64,000 bases of DNA from Pseudomonas putida (GCF_005080685.1 NZ_CP039371.1:5828001-5892000), one strand, 5' to 3'. Positions 1 to 9,203 are shown, counted from the stretch's first letter. Numbers and translations: made by a program. Notes: generated from the letters alone by a model not told the origin.

Positions 1-380
1 AAGAGTCGGTCCGTATCAGCCGCCACAGCAAGACCCCAGCCGCCCAGCAGTACTTCGCCCCGGCTCCGGTAGCCGCCGCGCCTGTTGCCGCTCCAGTCGC
101 CGCTGCGCCAGTCGCCGAAGCCGCTGCCGCCGCCCCGGCCCTGAAAGGCACCGTGATCCGTTCGCCAATGGTCGGTACCTTCTATCGCAAGCCTTCGCCG
201 ACCTCGCCGAACTTCGCTGAAGTTGGCCAGAGCGTGAAGAAAGGCGACACCCTCTGCATCGTCGAAGCGATGAAGATGATGAACCACATCGAAGCCGATG
301 TCGGCGGTGTCATCGACGCCATCCTGGTCGAAGACGGTCAGCCGGTTGAGTTCGACCAGCCGCTGTTCACCATCGTTTGA
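1..380 (+). CDS. accB: Biotin carboxyl carrier protein of acetyl-CoA carboxylase (C-terminal part)
   Basis: The gene enters from the left edge, so only its last 125 or so residues are visible. They comprise a long Ala/Pro-rich linker (roughly nucleotides 50-145) and the biotinyl domain. The biotin attachment motif EAMKMMNH is at about nucleotides 264-287, and its first AMKM lysine is the biotinylated residue. In the family this protein carries CO2 from biotin carboxylase to carboxyltransferase in the first step of fatty acid synthesis. The stop is 17 bases before the accC start, the standard accBC operon. Identification is secure; the start lies outside the window. Confidence 0.97.
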   Translation, partial: ESVRISRHSKTPAAQQYFAPAPVAAAPVAAPVAAAPVAEAAAAAPALKGTVIRSPMVGTFYRKPSPTSPNFAEVGQSVKKGDTLCIVEAMKMMNHIEADVGGVIDAILVEDGQPVEFDQPLFTIV

Positions 381-397
381 ATCGCGGAGAGCCAACG

Positions 398-1753
398 ATG
401 TCTGGGAAGCTCGAAAAAGTCCTGATCGCCAACCGCGGGGAAATTGCCCTGCGGATCCTGCGTGCCTGCAAAGAACTGGGTATCAAGACCGTCGCCGTGC
501 ACTCCACGGCCGACCGTGAACTGATGCACCTGGGCCTGGCAGACGAGTCGGTCTGCATCGGCCCTGCATCGTCCAAGGATTCCTACCTGCACATCCCGGC
601 GATCATCGCCGCCGCCGAAGTGACAGGTGCCACCGCCATCCACCCGGGTTACGGTTTCCTCGCGGAAAACGCCGACTTCGCCGAACAGGTGGAAAAATCC
701 GGTTTCGCCTTCATCGGCCCGAAAGCCGACACCATTCGCCTGATGGGCGACAAGGTTTCGGCCAAGGACGCCATGATCAAGTCGGGCGTACCGACCGTAC
801 CAGGCTCCGATGGCCCGCTGCCGGAAGACGAAGAGGTCGCCCTGGCGATCGCCCGTGACGTCGGCTACCCGGTGATCATCAAGGCCGCCGGTGGCGGTGG
901 TGGTCGCGGCATGCGCGTGGTGCACAAGGAAGAGGACCTGATCGCCTCGGCCAAGCTCACCCGCACCGAAGCCGGCGCTGCCTTCGGCAACCCGATGGTC
1001 TACCTGGAGAAGTTCCTGACCAACCCACGTCACGTGGAAGTGCAGGTGCTGTCCGACGGCCAAGGCAACGCCATCCATCTGGGCGACCGCGACTGCTCGC
1101 TGCAGCGTCGTCACCAGAAGGTCCTGGAAGAAGCACCGGCACCCGGCATCGACGAGAAGGCCCGCCAGGAAGTCTTCAAGCGTTGCGTGGACGCGTGCAT
1201 CGAGATCGGCTATCGCGGTGCCGGCACCTTCGAATTCCTGTACGAGAACGGCCGTTTCTACTTCATCGAGATGAACACCCGTGTGCAGGTTGAGCACCCG
1301 GTGTCGGAAATGGTCACCGGTATCGACATCGTCAAGGAGATGCTCAGCATCGCCGCTGGCAACAAGCTGTCGATCCGCCAGGAAGACGTGGTCATCCGTG
1401 GTCACTCGCTGGAGTGCCGGATCAACGCCGAAGACCCGAAGAAGTTCATTCCGAGCCCAGGCAAGGTCAAGCACTTCCACGCGCCGGGCGGCAATGGCGT
1501 ACGCGTCGATTCGCACCTGTACAGCGGTTACTCGGTTCCGCCGAACTACGACTCGCTGATCGGCAAGCTGATCACCTACGGCAAGGACCGCGACGAAGCC
1601 ATGGCGCGCATGCGCAATGCCCTGGACGAGATCGTCGTCGACGGCATCAAGACCAACATCCCGCTGCACCGCGACCTGGTGCGTGATGAAGGTTTCTGCA
1701 AAGGCGGCGTGAACATCCACTACCTCGAGCACAAACTGGCCAACCAGGAGTGA
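398..1753 (+). CDS. accC: Biotin carboxylase subunit of acetyl-CoA carboxylase
   Basis: The product is 451 residues, close to the usual length of about 449. It opens with [17 protein letters not shown] and carries the ATP-grasp glycine-rich loop ([11 protein letters not shown]) and the [12 protein letters not shown] segment typical of biotin carboxylases. It catalyses ATP- and bicarbonate-dependent carboxylation of the biotin on AccB in the cytosol. The ATG at 398 is preceded by GGAGAG at a suitable distance; an in-frame TTG at 377 overlaps the accB stop and is less likely. It is co-transcribed with accB and followed by a clear intrinsic terminator. Confidence 0.98.
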   Translation: MSGKLEKVLIANRGEIALRILRACKELGIKTVAVHSTADRELMHLGLADESVCIGPASSKDSYLHIPAIIAAAEVTGATAIHPGYGFLAENADFAEQVEKSGFAFIGPKADTIRLMGDKVSAKDAMIKSGVPTVPGSDGPLPEDEEVALAIARDVGYPVIIKAAGGGGGRGMRVVHKEEDLIASAKLTRTEAGAAFGNPMVYLEKFLTNPRHVEVQVLSDGQGNAIHLGDRDCSLQRRHQKVLEEAPAPGIDEKARQEVFKRCVDACIEIGYRGAGTFEFLYENGRFYFIEMNTRVQVEHPVSEMVTGIDIVKEMLSIAAGNKLSIRQEDVVIRGHSLECRINAEDPKKFIPSPGKVKHFHAPGGNGVRVDSHLYSGYSVPPNYDSLIGKLITYGKDRDEAMARMRNALDEIVVDGIKTNIPLHRDLVRDEGFCKGGVNIHYLEHKLANQE

Positions 1754-1778
1754 TCGCGCTAGCGTGATGTCATGCACG

Positions 1779-1809
1779 AAAAACCCCGGCCTGGTGCCGG
1801 GGTTTTTTT
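1779..1809 (+). terminator. Intrinsic terminator after accBC
   Basis: A perfect GC stem (ACCCCGGC / GCCGGGGT) with a five-base loop is preceded by A residues and followed by seven T residues, 25 bases after the accC stop. This is a classical rho-independent terminator ending the accBC transcript. Confidence 0.93.
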
Positions 1810-1824
1810 ATGGTTTTTCACGGA

Positions 1825-2180
1825 TTGTCGGGGAGCTTGGCTTGGCTTGGCTTGGCTTGGCTTGGCTTGGCTTGGCTTGGCTTGGCTTGGCTTGGCTTGG
1901 CTTGGCATTTAGATCGTGAGCTGATCCATTGTGTGTAGCGGCGCTACTGGCCCCTTCCGCCTTTACGGCGGGCTCCTTTGTTCTTGGACAAAGGAGCGCA
2001 AAACCGCTTGCTCCCACATACGGCCCCTACGCTGCGCTTCGGGGTTCCCTCGCTTCGGCGGCTTGCGGGCCCGCGCGGCCTACGACTTGCTCCGCAAGTC
2101 TACATCTCGCGCCTTCGGCTACGCCGAAGGGTGCTGCGCACCTGGCCCTCCAGCCGCCTACGCTCGGCCTCCTGAGGTCG
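1825..2180. repeat. Left arm of large imperfect inverted repeat (multi-hairpin element)
   Basis: This segment reads, with substitutions, as the reverse complement of 2337-2627. Without the expanded CTTGG tract each arm is about 290 bp. Several small stems are visible inside, including GCTCCTTTGT-TCTTGG-ACAAAGGAGC at 1972-1997, GACTTGC/GCAAGTC near 2083-2099 and CCTTCGGC/GCCGAAGG near 2112-2130. The reading frames here have implausible composition and mirror those of the other arm, so I do not call genes. It looks like one copy of a repeated structured intergenic element. The 156-bp spacer 2181-2336 has no recognisable gene. Confidence 0.85.
1836..1915. repeat. Short tandem repeat (CTTGG)16
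   Basis: Sixteen uninterrupted copies of the pentamer CTTGG. The tract lies inside the left arm of the large inverted repeat. The right arm has the same flanking sequence (GGGGAGCTTGG and GGCATTTAGATCGTGAG) but only two copies at the matching place, so the left copy has expanded. No gene crosses it. The copy number may have been mis-assembled. Confidence 0.95.
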
Positions 2181-2336
2181 CGGGTAGATCAAGATCAACA
2201 GCCAGATCAAAAGCCAGAGCAATGGCAGGCGAATCGCTGCGCTCTCGCTGTTTACCTATCGCTTTGTGTTGCAGCGGATAGCGCGGTGTCTCTTTCGAAG
2301 ATAACGCCAGTGCAGGCGCCGCCCCTAACTTCGCGA

Positions 2337-2627
2337 CGTCAGGAGGCCGAGCGTAGGCGCCTGTAGGGCCAGGTGCGCAGCACCCTTCGGCGTAGCCGAA
2401 GGCGCGAGATGTAGACTTGCGCAGCAAGTCGTAGGCCGCGCGGGCCCGGAAGGCGCCGTAGCGAGGGGACCCGTAGCGAAGCGGAGGGCCGGATGCAGGA
2501 GCGAGCGGTTTTGCGTCCCTTTTGCCAAGACAAAAGGGACCCGCCGTAAAGGCGGAAGGGGCCAGTAGCGCCGCTACACACAATGGATCAGCTCACGATC
2601 TAAATGCCAAGCCAAGCTCCCCGACAA
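2337..2627. repeat. Right arm of large imperfect inverted repeat (multi-hairpin element)
   Basis: This is the inverted, diverged second copy of the left-arm element. Its equivalent main hairpin is at 2515-2540 (on the minus strand GTCCCTTTTG-TCTTGG-CAAAAGGGAC). The stem differs from the left copy at four positions, each compensated on the opposite side, while the TCTTGG loop is unchanged. The arm ends with GGCTTGGCATTT-type sequence next to the outer boundary. The following 2628-2771 holds no gene I can support; it is the region just past the 3' end of acoR. Confidence 0.85.
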
Positions 2628-2771
2628 ACACACCACTGAGTTAACCGCTGCTGCAGGACATCGATATCGTTCATGGGAGAGCACTCGAATGATTGAAGAG
2701 GCCTCCACCTTAAAGTCGTCTCTTGCACGCCATCAGATACATATGTCTCACGTCACCTACAAAGCAGGCTG

Positions 2772-4625
2772 TCACCCTTTCATCCGCGGCATCTCGATCC
2801 GATGCTCATGCACCCGTCGATACAAGGTCGCCCGCGAAATCCCCAACGCCCGCGCCGCTTCCGCCGGCTTCCAGCGATGGCGGATCAAGGCATCGAGCAA
2901 CAGTTGCCGAGCAGGGCTGGAGGTCCCGACCTGCGCCGAAGGCACGGCATCGCCGCGCAGCTCCTGTGGAAGGTTCTCCAAACCCACCTGCCCACCCTCG
3001 CTGACCGCGCAGGCATAGCGCAAAACCTGACGCAGCTGGCGCAGGTTTCCGGGCCAGCGATAGACCAGCAGCGCCTGCAACGCATCGTCGGCCAGCGTCA
3101 CATCCACGCCACAAGCATCCGCCTCTTCAACCAGCAAACGATGAATCAACCCCAGGCGATCCTCGCGCTCGCGCAGGGCCGGGAGCTCGAAACGGGCATT
3201 GGCCAGGCGGTAATACAGGTCTTCACGAAAGCGCCCTTCGCCGACCATCGCCCCCAGGTCGCGGTGGGTGGCGCAGATCACCTGGATGTCCACCCGCTCG
3301 CGCCGCGCCGCGCCAAGCGGCGCCACCTCGCCTTCGGCCAGCACCCGCAGCAAACGGGTTTGCAAGCCCAGTGGCATGTCGCCGATCTCATCGAGGAACA
3401 AAGTGCCGCCATCGGCCTGCTGCAACAGCCCTTGCATGCCCTTGCTCGACGCGCCAGTGAACGCCCCGGCGACATAGCCGAACAGCTCGCTCTCGATCAG
3501 GTTTTCGGGGATGGCCGCGCAATTGAGGGGCACGAAGGGCCCCGCGCTGCGCTGGCTCTGCTGGTGCAACTGGCGGGCGAAGACTTCCTTGCCGACCCCA
3601 GTCTCGCCCTGCACCAGCACTGCCAGGTTGCAGTCCTTGACCCGCGTGGCCAGCCTCAGATGCTGTTCGATGCGCGGATCCTGCGGTTGTTGCAAAGGCT
3701 GCACCCGCCCTCGTCGCTGCGGCGCGCTGATGCGCCCGTAGAGTCCGCCCCAACCCGGCAGTCGCTGGGCCGAAGCGTCGCTGGCGCGGTGCAACTGGTC
3801 CATGTCGAACAGCTCGCCGATGTGCTCGGGCAAACGCCCGTGGCGCGCCAGCAGGCGTTCGCGGGCCAGGCTGTTGATCGCCTGCAAGCGGCCTTCGCCA
3901 TCCCAGGCCAGCAGATAGTCGGGCTGGCTCTCCACGTAGCCAGGGGTGCCATGGGCACGCATCACCCAGTGCCCCTGGACGCTGTGCATGAAGAAGGCGT
4001 TTTCGATCTCCCGAGCGGTCTGCTCGACCAGTTGCAAGATCAGGTGTTGGCTGCGCCGGTCATCCGGCGATTGCAAGGCCGACACATCCACAACACCCAA
4101 CAGTTCACCACAAGGGTCGAACACCGGCGCCGCGGTGCAGGTCAGGCCAATGAACGCGGCGCGAAAATGGTCGCGCTTGTGCACCGTGGCAGGCGCCTTG
4201 CTGGTCAGCACCGCCGCCACTCCGCAGGTGCCCTCTTCGCCTTCCGACCAACAGGTGCCCAGGTACAGCCCGGCCTTGCGGCAGTCGTTGCGAATGGCCG
4301 ACTCGACCCGGTAGTCGATGGTGCGCCCCTGGGCATCGGTCAGCAGCACGCAGTAGTCGGCACCGCGTACACGCTGGTGCAGGCGCGCCACGGCATCGCT
4401 GGCGATGCGCAGGAACAGTTCGGCGCGCTCGCGGCATTCGTTGAGCAGGGTCTGGGAAAGGATGCGCGGCCCCTGCTGGGACCCGGGGTCGAGTCGGTAC
4501 AGCTCCATGGAACGGCGCCATGAATCGAGGATCAGCGGCGGCACCGGTGCCTGGGGCAGGCGCTCGGCGTTTTTCAGCACCCGGCTGATGCAATCGACAT
4601 GGGCTCGGGAGTTCGCGGCAAGCAT
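2772..4625 (-). CDS. acoR: Sigma-54-dependent acetoin catabolism regulator AcoR
   Basis: The product is 617 residues. It has a GAF-like sensor region in the N-terminal half, then a sigma-54 AAA+ domain (about 323-545) with Walker A GETGVGKE near 340 and the sigma-54 contact motif GAFTGA at about 387-392. A Fis-type helix-turn-helix ends the protein (ALGISRATLYRRV). The ATG at 4625 has GGAGG just upstream; in-frame codons further upstream lack support. AcoR-family activators switch on aco operons in response to acetoin and related C3-C4 compounds. The gene is divergent from acoXABC, which carries a matching -24/-12 promoter. Confidence 0.95.
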   Translation of the reverse strand: MLAANSRAHVDCISRVLKNAERLPQAPVPPLILDSWRRSMELYRLDPGSQQGPRILSQTLLNECRERAELFLRIASDAVARLHQRVRGADYCVLLTDAQGRTIDYRVESAIRNDCRKAGLYLGTCWSEGEEGTCGVAAVLTSKAPATVHKRDHFRAAFIGLTCTAAPVFDPCGELLGVVDVSALQSPDDRRSQHLILQLVEQTAREIENAFFMHSVQGHWVMRAHGTPGYVESQPDYLLAWDGEGRLQAINSLARERLLARHGRLPEHIGELFDMDQLHRASDASAQRLPGWGGLYGRISAPQRRGRVQPLQQPQDPRIEQHLRLATRVKDCNLAVLVQGETGVGKEVFARQLHQQSQRSAGPFVPLNCAAIPENLIESELFGYVAGAFTGASSKGMQGLLQQADGGTLFLDEIGDMPLGLQTRLLRVLAEGEVAPLGAARRERVDIQVICATHRDLGAMVGEGRFREDLYYRLANARFELPALREREDRLGLIHRLLVEEADACGVDVTLADDALQALLVYRWPGNLRQLRQVLRYACAVSEGGQVGLENLPQELRGDAVPSAQVGTSSPARQLLLDALIRHRWKPAEAARALGISRATLYRRVHEHRIEMPRMKG

Positions 4626-4717
4626 GAGGCCTCCGGTTCCTGTTGTTCTTGTCGTTGTCCGGCCATTAAGCGCCTGCCGCCGAGCCCCGACAAGCGCCGC
4701 GTGATTACCGGTGGGCT

Positions 4718-4734
4718 TGAGACGCTGCGTCTCA
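4718..4734. promoter_or_regulatory. Palindromic upstream activator site, probably for AcoR
   Basis: TGAGACGCTGCGTCTCA is a perfect 7-bp inverted repeat with a 3-bp centre. Further half-sites (CAGCGTCTC) occur at about 4733-4742 and 4767-4777. It lies about 120 bp upstream of the acoX -24 element, the usual place for an enhancer-binding protein. Assignment to AcoR is inferred from position and neighbourhood. Confidence 0.7.
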
Positions 4735-4854
4735 GCGTCTCGCCCAGGCCCGGCCGCCGCTGGCACGCAGCGTCTCCCCGGGCATGCGACCTCGCCCTGT
4801 GCGGTATCGCCTCGAACGCTCTGCAACGGTGCTTTCAGGCAACCCGAGAAAAGC

Positions 4855-4870
4855 TGGCACCGCGCTTGCT
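4855..4870 (+). promoter_or_regulatory. Sigma-54 (-24/-12) promoter of acoXABC
   Basis: TGGCACCGCGCTTGCT matches the RpoN consensus TGGCAC-N5-TTGCW at every position. It lies 33 bp before the acoX start codon and downstream of the palindromic activator site. A second TGGCAC at 4761 has no TTGC at the right spacing. Confidence 0.9.
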
Positions 4871-4903
4871 CAAGCCCAGACACACAAGAATACGAGGTGC
4901 GCC

Positions 4904-5959
4904 ATGCCGCAACCCGCCATTACCGTCGGGATCATTGCCAACCCTGCCTCGGGCCGCGACCTGCGCCGCCTGACCGCCAACGCCGGGCTCTACTCCAGCA
5001 CCGACAAGGCCTCGGCCATCCAGCGCCTGCTCGCCGCCTTCGGTGCCACGGGTGTGACCAAGGTGCTGCTGCCAAGCGACATGACCGGCATCGCTGCCGC
5101 GGTACTCAAAGCCAGTGAGGGCCCGCTGGCCCGCGACCAGCACTGGCCGCCCCTGCAAATCCTCGAACTGCCCTTGACCCAGACTGTCAGCGATACCCGC
5201 CTGGCCACCCGACAGATGGTCGAGCACGGCGTCGTCCTGATCGCCGTGCTCGGCGGCGACGGCACGCACAAGGCGGTCGCCGCCGAAGCCGGCGACACGC
5301 CGCTACTGACCCTGTCCACCGGCACCAACAATGCCTTTCCGGAACTGCGCGAGGCCACCAGTGCGGGCCTGGCTGGCGGGCTGGTCGCCTGTGGCCGCAT
5401 TCCTGCCAGCATCGCCCTGCGCCGCAACAAGCGCCTGCTGGTGGAGGTAGCGCAACAGGCCGTGCGCGAATGGGCGCTGGTCGAGGTAGCCGTCTCGCCG
5501 CAACGCTTCATCGGCGCCCGCGCCCTCAGCCGCAGCGAAGACATCAGCGAAGTCTTCGCCTGCTTCGCCGAACCCCACGCCATCGGCCTGTCAGCGCTGT
5601 GCGGCCTGTGGTGCCCTGTGAGCCGCCAGGCCACGCATGGCGCCTGGGTGCGCCTCAATCCGGGTGCAGAGCACGCCCTGATCGCGCCATTGGCGCCGGG
5701 CCTGCTGCACGGTTGTGGCGTTACCGCCAGCGGCACGCTGCCGCCTGGCGTACCTCACCGCCTAAGCCTTGCGGCCGGCACCCTGGCCCTGGACGGCGAG
5801 CGCGAGATCGAGTTCGCCGAAGGCGACACGCCCACCGTCACCCTCGACTTGCACGGGCCCTTGAGCGTCGACGTCGAGGCCGTGCTGGCACATGCCGCTC
5901 GCCATCACTTGCTGGCCGTCGCGCACGGCCATCGGCTGCACCCCGCAACCCTCTGTTGA
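4904..5959 (+). CDS. acoX: Acetoin catabolism protein AcoX (ATP-NAD kinase-like)
   Basis: The product is 351 residues. It starts TVGIIANPASGRDLRR and carries the kinase-type motif VLGGDGTHKA followed by TGTNNAFPE, both typical of the NAD kinase/diacylglycerol kinase fold. AcoX is found at the head of aco operons in Pseudomonas and Ralstonia; its biochemical role is not settled. The ATG at 4904 follows GAGGTG at 5 bp, and the next gene starts 23 bp after its stop. It is the first gene after the sigma-54 promoter. Confidence 0.9.
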   Translation: MPQPAITVGIIANPASGRDLRRLTANAGLYSSTDKASAIQRLLAAFGATGVTKVLLPSDMTGIAAAVLKASEGPLARDQHWPPLQILELPLTQTVSDTRLATRQMVEHGVVLIAVLGGDGTHKAVAAEAGDTPLLTLSTGTNNAFPELREATSAGLAGGLVACGRIPASIALRRNKRLLVEVAQQAVREWALVEVAVSPQRFIGARALSRSEDISEVFACFAEPHAIGLSALCGLWCPVSRQATHGAWVRLNPGAEHALIAPLAPGLLHGCGVTASGTLPPGVPHRLSLAAGTLALDGEREIEFAEGDTPTVTLDLHGPLSVDVEAVLAHAARHHLLAVAHGHRLHPATLC

Positions 5960-5982
5960 GACAAACCCTGGAGAACAACAAG

Positions 5983-6960
5983 ATGTCCACTCAGCTCAGT
6001 TCAGACCAATTGCTGCATGCCTATGAAGTGATGCGCACCATCCGCGCCTTCGAGGAACGCCTGCACGTGGAGTTCGCCACGGGCGAGATCCCCGGCTTCG
6101 TCCACCTCTATGCCGGTGAAGAGGCCTCGGCCGCCGGCGTGATGGCGCACCTGCGCGACAGCGACTGCATCGCCTCGACCCACCGTGGCCACGGTCACTG
6201 CATCGCCAAGGGCGTCGACGTGTACGGCATGATGGCCGAGATCTACGGCAAGAAGACCGGCGTGTGCGGTGGCAAGGGCGGCTCGATGCACATCGCCGAC
6301 CTGGAAAAGGGCATGCTCGGCGCCAACGGCATCGTCGGCGCCGGAGCCCCCCTGGTGGCCGGTGCCGCGCTGGCGGCCAAGATCAAGGGCAACGACGATG
6401 TGGCCGTGGCCTTCTTCGGGGACGGCGCCTCCAACGAAGGCGCGGTGTTCGAGGCTATGAACCTGGCCTCGATCATGAACCTGCCCTGCATCTTCGTCGC
6501 CGAGAACAATGGCTACGCCGAAGCCACCGCCTCGAACTGGTCGGTGGCCTGCGACCATATCGCCGACCGCGCCGCCGGCTTCGGCATGCCTGGCGTGACC
6601 ATCGACGGTTTCGACTTCTTCGCCGTGCACGAGGCCGCAGGCGCCGCCATCGACCGCGCCCGCGCAGGCCAAGGCCCGTCGCTGATCGAAGTCAAGCTCA
6701 GCCGCTACTACGGCCACTTCGAAGGCGATGCGCAGACCTATCGCGCAGCGGACGAGGTGAAGAACCTGCGCGAAAGCCGCGACTGCCTGATGCAGTTCCG
6801 CAACAAGACCACCCGCGCCGGCCTGCTACAGGCCGCGCAACTCGATGCCATCGACGCACGCGTCGACGACCTGATCGAAGACGCCGTGCGCCGCGCCAAG
6901 TCCGATCCCAAGCCGCAACCCGCCGACCTGCTCAACGACGTCTACGTCACCTATCCCTGA
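5983..6960 (+). CDS. acoA: Acetoin dehydrogenase E1 component, alpha subunit
   Basis: The product is 325 residues. The thiamine diphosphate/Mg motif begins with GDGASNEG (146 onward) and ends in NN about 30 residues later; the THRGHGH loop is at about 66-72. These are marks of the E1-alpha family of 2-oxo acid dehydrogenase complexes. With AcoB it cleaves acetoin, giving acetaldehyde and an acetyl group passed to the lipoyl arm of AcoC. It is second in the acoXABC operon. Confidence 0.95.
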   Translation: MSTQLSSDQLLHAYEVMRTIRAFEERLHVEFATGEIPGFVHLYAGEEASAAGVMAHLRDSDCIASTHRGHGHCIAKGVDVYGMMAEIYGKKTGVCGGKGGSMHIADLEKGMLGANGIVGAGAPLVAGAALAAKIKGNDDVAVAFFGDGASNEGAVFEAMNLASIMNLPCIFVAENNGYAEATASNWSVACDHIADRAAGFGMPGVTIDGFDFFAVHEAAGAAIDRARAGQGPSLIEVKLSRYYGHFEGDAQTYRAADEVKNLRESRDCLMQFRNKTTRAGLLQAAQLDAIDARVDDLIEDAVRRAKSDPKPQPADLLNDVYVTYP

Positions 6961-6992
6961 GCCCGAAGAACAAGAACGACAGGAGAATCACC

Positions 6993-8015
6993 ATGGCTAG
7001 AAAGATCAGCTACCAGCAGGCCATCAACGAGGCCCTGGCCCAGGAGATGCGCCGTGACAACACGGTGTTCATCATCGGCGAAGACGTGGCCGGTGGCGCC
7101 GGTGCCCCTGGCGAGGAAGACGCCTGGGGCGGCGTGCTCGGCGTGACCAAGGGCCTCTACCCGCAGTTTCCCGGCCGCGTGCTGGATGCACCGCTCTCCG
7201 AGATCGGCTATGTCGGGGCTGCCGTCGGCGCCGCTACCCAAGGCCTGCGCCCGGTCTGCGAACTGATGTTCGTCGACTTCGCCGGTTGCTGCCTGGACCA
7301 GATCCTCAACCAGGCGGCGAAGTTTCGCTACATGTTCGGCGGCAAGGCAATCACCCCCCTGGTGATGCGCACCATGTACGGCGCCGGCCTGCGTGCTGCC
7401 GCCCAGCATTCGCAAATGCTCACCTCGCTGTGGACGCACATCCCCGGCCTGAAGGTGGTGTGCCCATCCTCGCCCTACGACGCCAAGGGCTTGTTGATCC
7501 AGGCGATCCGCGACAACGACCCGGTGATCTTCTGCGAGCACAAGCTGCTCTACGGCATGCAAGGCGAAGTGCCCGAAGAGGTGTACACCGTGCCCTTTGG
7601 CGAAGCCAATTTCTTGCGCGACGGCGAGGACGTGACCCTGGTGACCTACGGGCGCATGGTCCACGTGGCACTGGAGGCGGCCAACAACCTGGCCCGTCAG
7701 GGTATCGACTGCGAAGTGCTGGACCTGCGCACCACCAGCCCGCTGGACGAGGACAGCATCCTGGAAAGCGTGGAAAAGACCGGCCGCCTGGTGGTCATCG
7801 ACGAAGCCAACCCACGCTGCTCGATGGCCACCGACATCAGCGCCCTGGTCGCCCAGAAAGCCTTCGCGGCGCTCAAGGGCCCGATCGAGATGGTCACTGC
7901 GCCGCACACGCCGGTGCCGTTCTCCGATGCCCTGGAAGACCTGTACATCCCCGACGCTGCGAAGATCGAGGCAGCGGTACGCAAGGTGATCGAAGCTGCA
8001 AGGAGCGCCGCATGA
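6993..8015 (+). CDS. acoB: Acetoin dehydrogenase E1 component, beta subunit
   Basis: The product is 340 residues with the transketolase pyrimidine-binding and C-terminal domains of E1-beta proteins (DAPLSEIGYVGAAVG near the first third, LRTTSPLDEDSI in the C-terminal domain). It forms the thiamine diphosphate site together with AcoA. The ATG at 6993 follows AGGAG. The stop overlaps the acoC start, which suggests translational coupling. Confidence 0.95.
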   Translation: MARKISYQQAINEALAQEMRRDNTVFIIGEDVAGGAGAPGEEDAWGGVLGVTKGLYPQFPGRVLDAPLSEIGYVGAAVGAATQGLRPVCELMFVDFAGCCLDQILNQAAKFRYMFGGKAITPLVMRTMYGAGLRAAAQHSQMLTSLWTHIPGLKVVCPSSPYDAKGLLIQAIRDNDPVIFCEHKLLYGMQGEVPEEVYTVPFGEANFLRDGEDVTLVTYGRMVHVALEAANNLARQGIDCEVLDLRTTSPLDEDSILESVEKTGRLVVIDEANPRCSMATDISALVAQKAFAALKGPIEMVTAPHTPVPFSDALEDLYIPDAAKIEAAVRKVIEAARSAA

Positions 8016-9118
8016 GCCAGATCCATACCTTGACCATGCCCAAATGGGGGCTCTCGATGACCGAGGGCCGGGTCGATACGTGGCTGAAGCAGGAAGGCGA
8101 CGAAATCACCAAGGGTGACGAAGTGCTGGACGTCGAGACCGACAAGATCAGCAGCAGTGTCGAGGCGCCGTTCGCTGGCGTACTGCGGCGCCAGGTGGCA
8201 AAGCCAGACGAAACCCTGCCGGTCGGCGCCCTGTTGGCGGTGGTCGTGGAAGGCGAAGTGGAAGAGGTTGAAATCGACGCGGTGGTGCAACGCTTCCAGG
8301 CCGAGTTCGTCGCCCAGGGCGGCGCCGACCAGGCCCAAGGTCCCGAGCCGCAGAAGGCCGAGGTGGCCGGTCGCCTGCTGCGCTGGTTCGAGCTTGGCGA
8401 GGGCGGTACGCCGCTGGTGCTGGTGCACGGCTTTGGTGGCGATCTCAATAACTGGCTGTTCAACCACCCGGCGCTGGCGGCCGAGCGCCGGGTCATCGCC
8501 GTGGACCTGCCAGGGCATGGCGAGTCGGCCAAGGCGTTGCAGCAGGGCACGCTGGATGAGCTGAGTGAAGCCGTGCTGGCATTGCTCGATCACCTGGACA
8601 TTCCTCGCGCCCACTTCGCCGGGCACTCCATGGGCGGGGCGGTGTGCCTGAACGTGGCACGCCTGGCCCCGCAACGGGTGGCCAGCCTGGGCCTGGTGGC
8701 CAGCGCGGGGCTCGGCGAGGCGATCAATGGCAGTTACCTGCAAGGCTTCGTCGCGGCCGCCAACCGCAACGCCCTGAAGCCGGCGATGCTGCAATTGTTC
8801 GCCGACCCTGGTTTGGTGACCCGGCAGATGCTCGAAGACATGCTCAAGTTCAAGCGTCTGGAGGGAGTCGATCAAGCATTGCGCCAGCTTGGCGCGGCGC
8901 TCGCCGAAGGCGACCGCCAGCGGTATGACCTGCGTGACGTGCTGGGCCAGCATCCGTCCCTGGTGATCTGGGGCGCCGAGGACGCGATCATCCCGGCGGC
9001 GCATGCGCAGGGGCTGGAGGCCGAGGTGCTGGTGGTGCCGGGGGTTGGCCACATGGTGCAGATGGAGGCCGCGGAGCAGGTGAACCAGAAACTGCTGGAA
9101 TTCCTGCGAGCGCATTGA
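8012..9118 (+). CDS. acoC: Acetoin dehydrogenase E2: lipoyl domain fused to an alpha/beta hydrolase
   Basis: The product is 368 residues with two parts. Residues 1-80 are a lipoyl domain with the modified lysine at about K45 in [10 protein letters not shown]. From about residue 130 there is an alpha/beta hydrolase with VLVHGFGGD and the nucleophile elbow GHSMGG (Ser about 206). The usual CoA acyltransferase domain is absent; this unusual architecture is known for acetoin dehydrogenase E2 of Pseudomonas and Ralstonia. The start overlaps the acoB stop as ATGA. No dihydrolipoamide dehydrogenase or butanediol dehydrogenase gene follows, so E3 must come from elsewhere. Confidence 0.93.
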   Translation: MSQIHTLTMPKWGLSMTEGRVDTWLKQEGDEITKGDEVLDVETDKISSSVEAPFAGVLRRQVAKPDETLPVGALLAVVVEGEVEEVEIDAVVQRFQAEFVAQGGADQAQGPEPQKAEVAGRLLRWFELGEGGTPLVLVHGFGGDLNNWLFNHPALAAERRVIAVDLPGHGESAKALQQGTLDELSEAVLALLDHLDIPRAHFAGHSMGGAVCLNVARLAPQRVASLGLVASAGLGEAINGSYLQGFVAAANRNALKPAMLQLFADPGLVTRQMLEDMLKFKRLEGVDQALRQLGAALAEGDRQRYDLRDVLGQHPSLVIWGAEDAIIPAAHAQGLEAEVLVVPGVGHMVQMEAAEQVNQKLLEFLRAH

Positions 9119-9130
9119 TCCGTCCTGGCC

Positions 9131-9203
9131 AATTCGCGGGCAGGCCCACGCCTACAGGAAGTCGCCGCTCATCCTGTGGGAGCGGGCTTGCCCGCGAAGA
9201 AGC
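9131..9203. repeat. Inverted pair of REP elements between acoC and prmA
   Basis: Two REP-like palindromes in opposite orientation: CGCGGGCAGGCCCACGCC at 9135 onward and GTGGGAGCGGGCTTGCCCGC from about 9176. Such pairs are typical of Pseudomonas intergenic regions and may stabilise or end the aco transcript. Confidence 0.8.

Noticed and set aside
338..1777. Long antisense reading frame covering accC
   Set aside because: A product of high-GC codon bias opposite a securely identified gene; the same holds for the long antisense frames opposite acoB, purH, purD, retS, oprC and urtA.
1929..2583. Several 65-145 residue reading frames on both strands of the inverted repeat
   Set aside because: They mirror one another because the arms are inverted copies, have Arg/Pro/Ala-biased composition, run through hairpins and have no ribosome sites. 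The compensatory stem changes argue for structure, not coding.
4761..4777. Second sigma-54 promoter starting at TGGCAC 4761
   Set aside because: No TTGC at the required spacing; the sequence after it is GCAGCGTCTCC, which fits the activator half-site instead.
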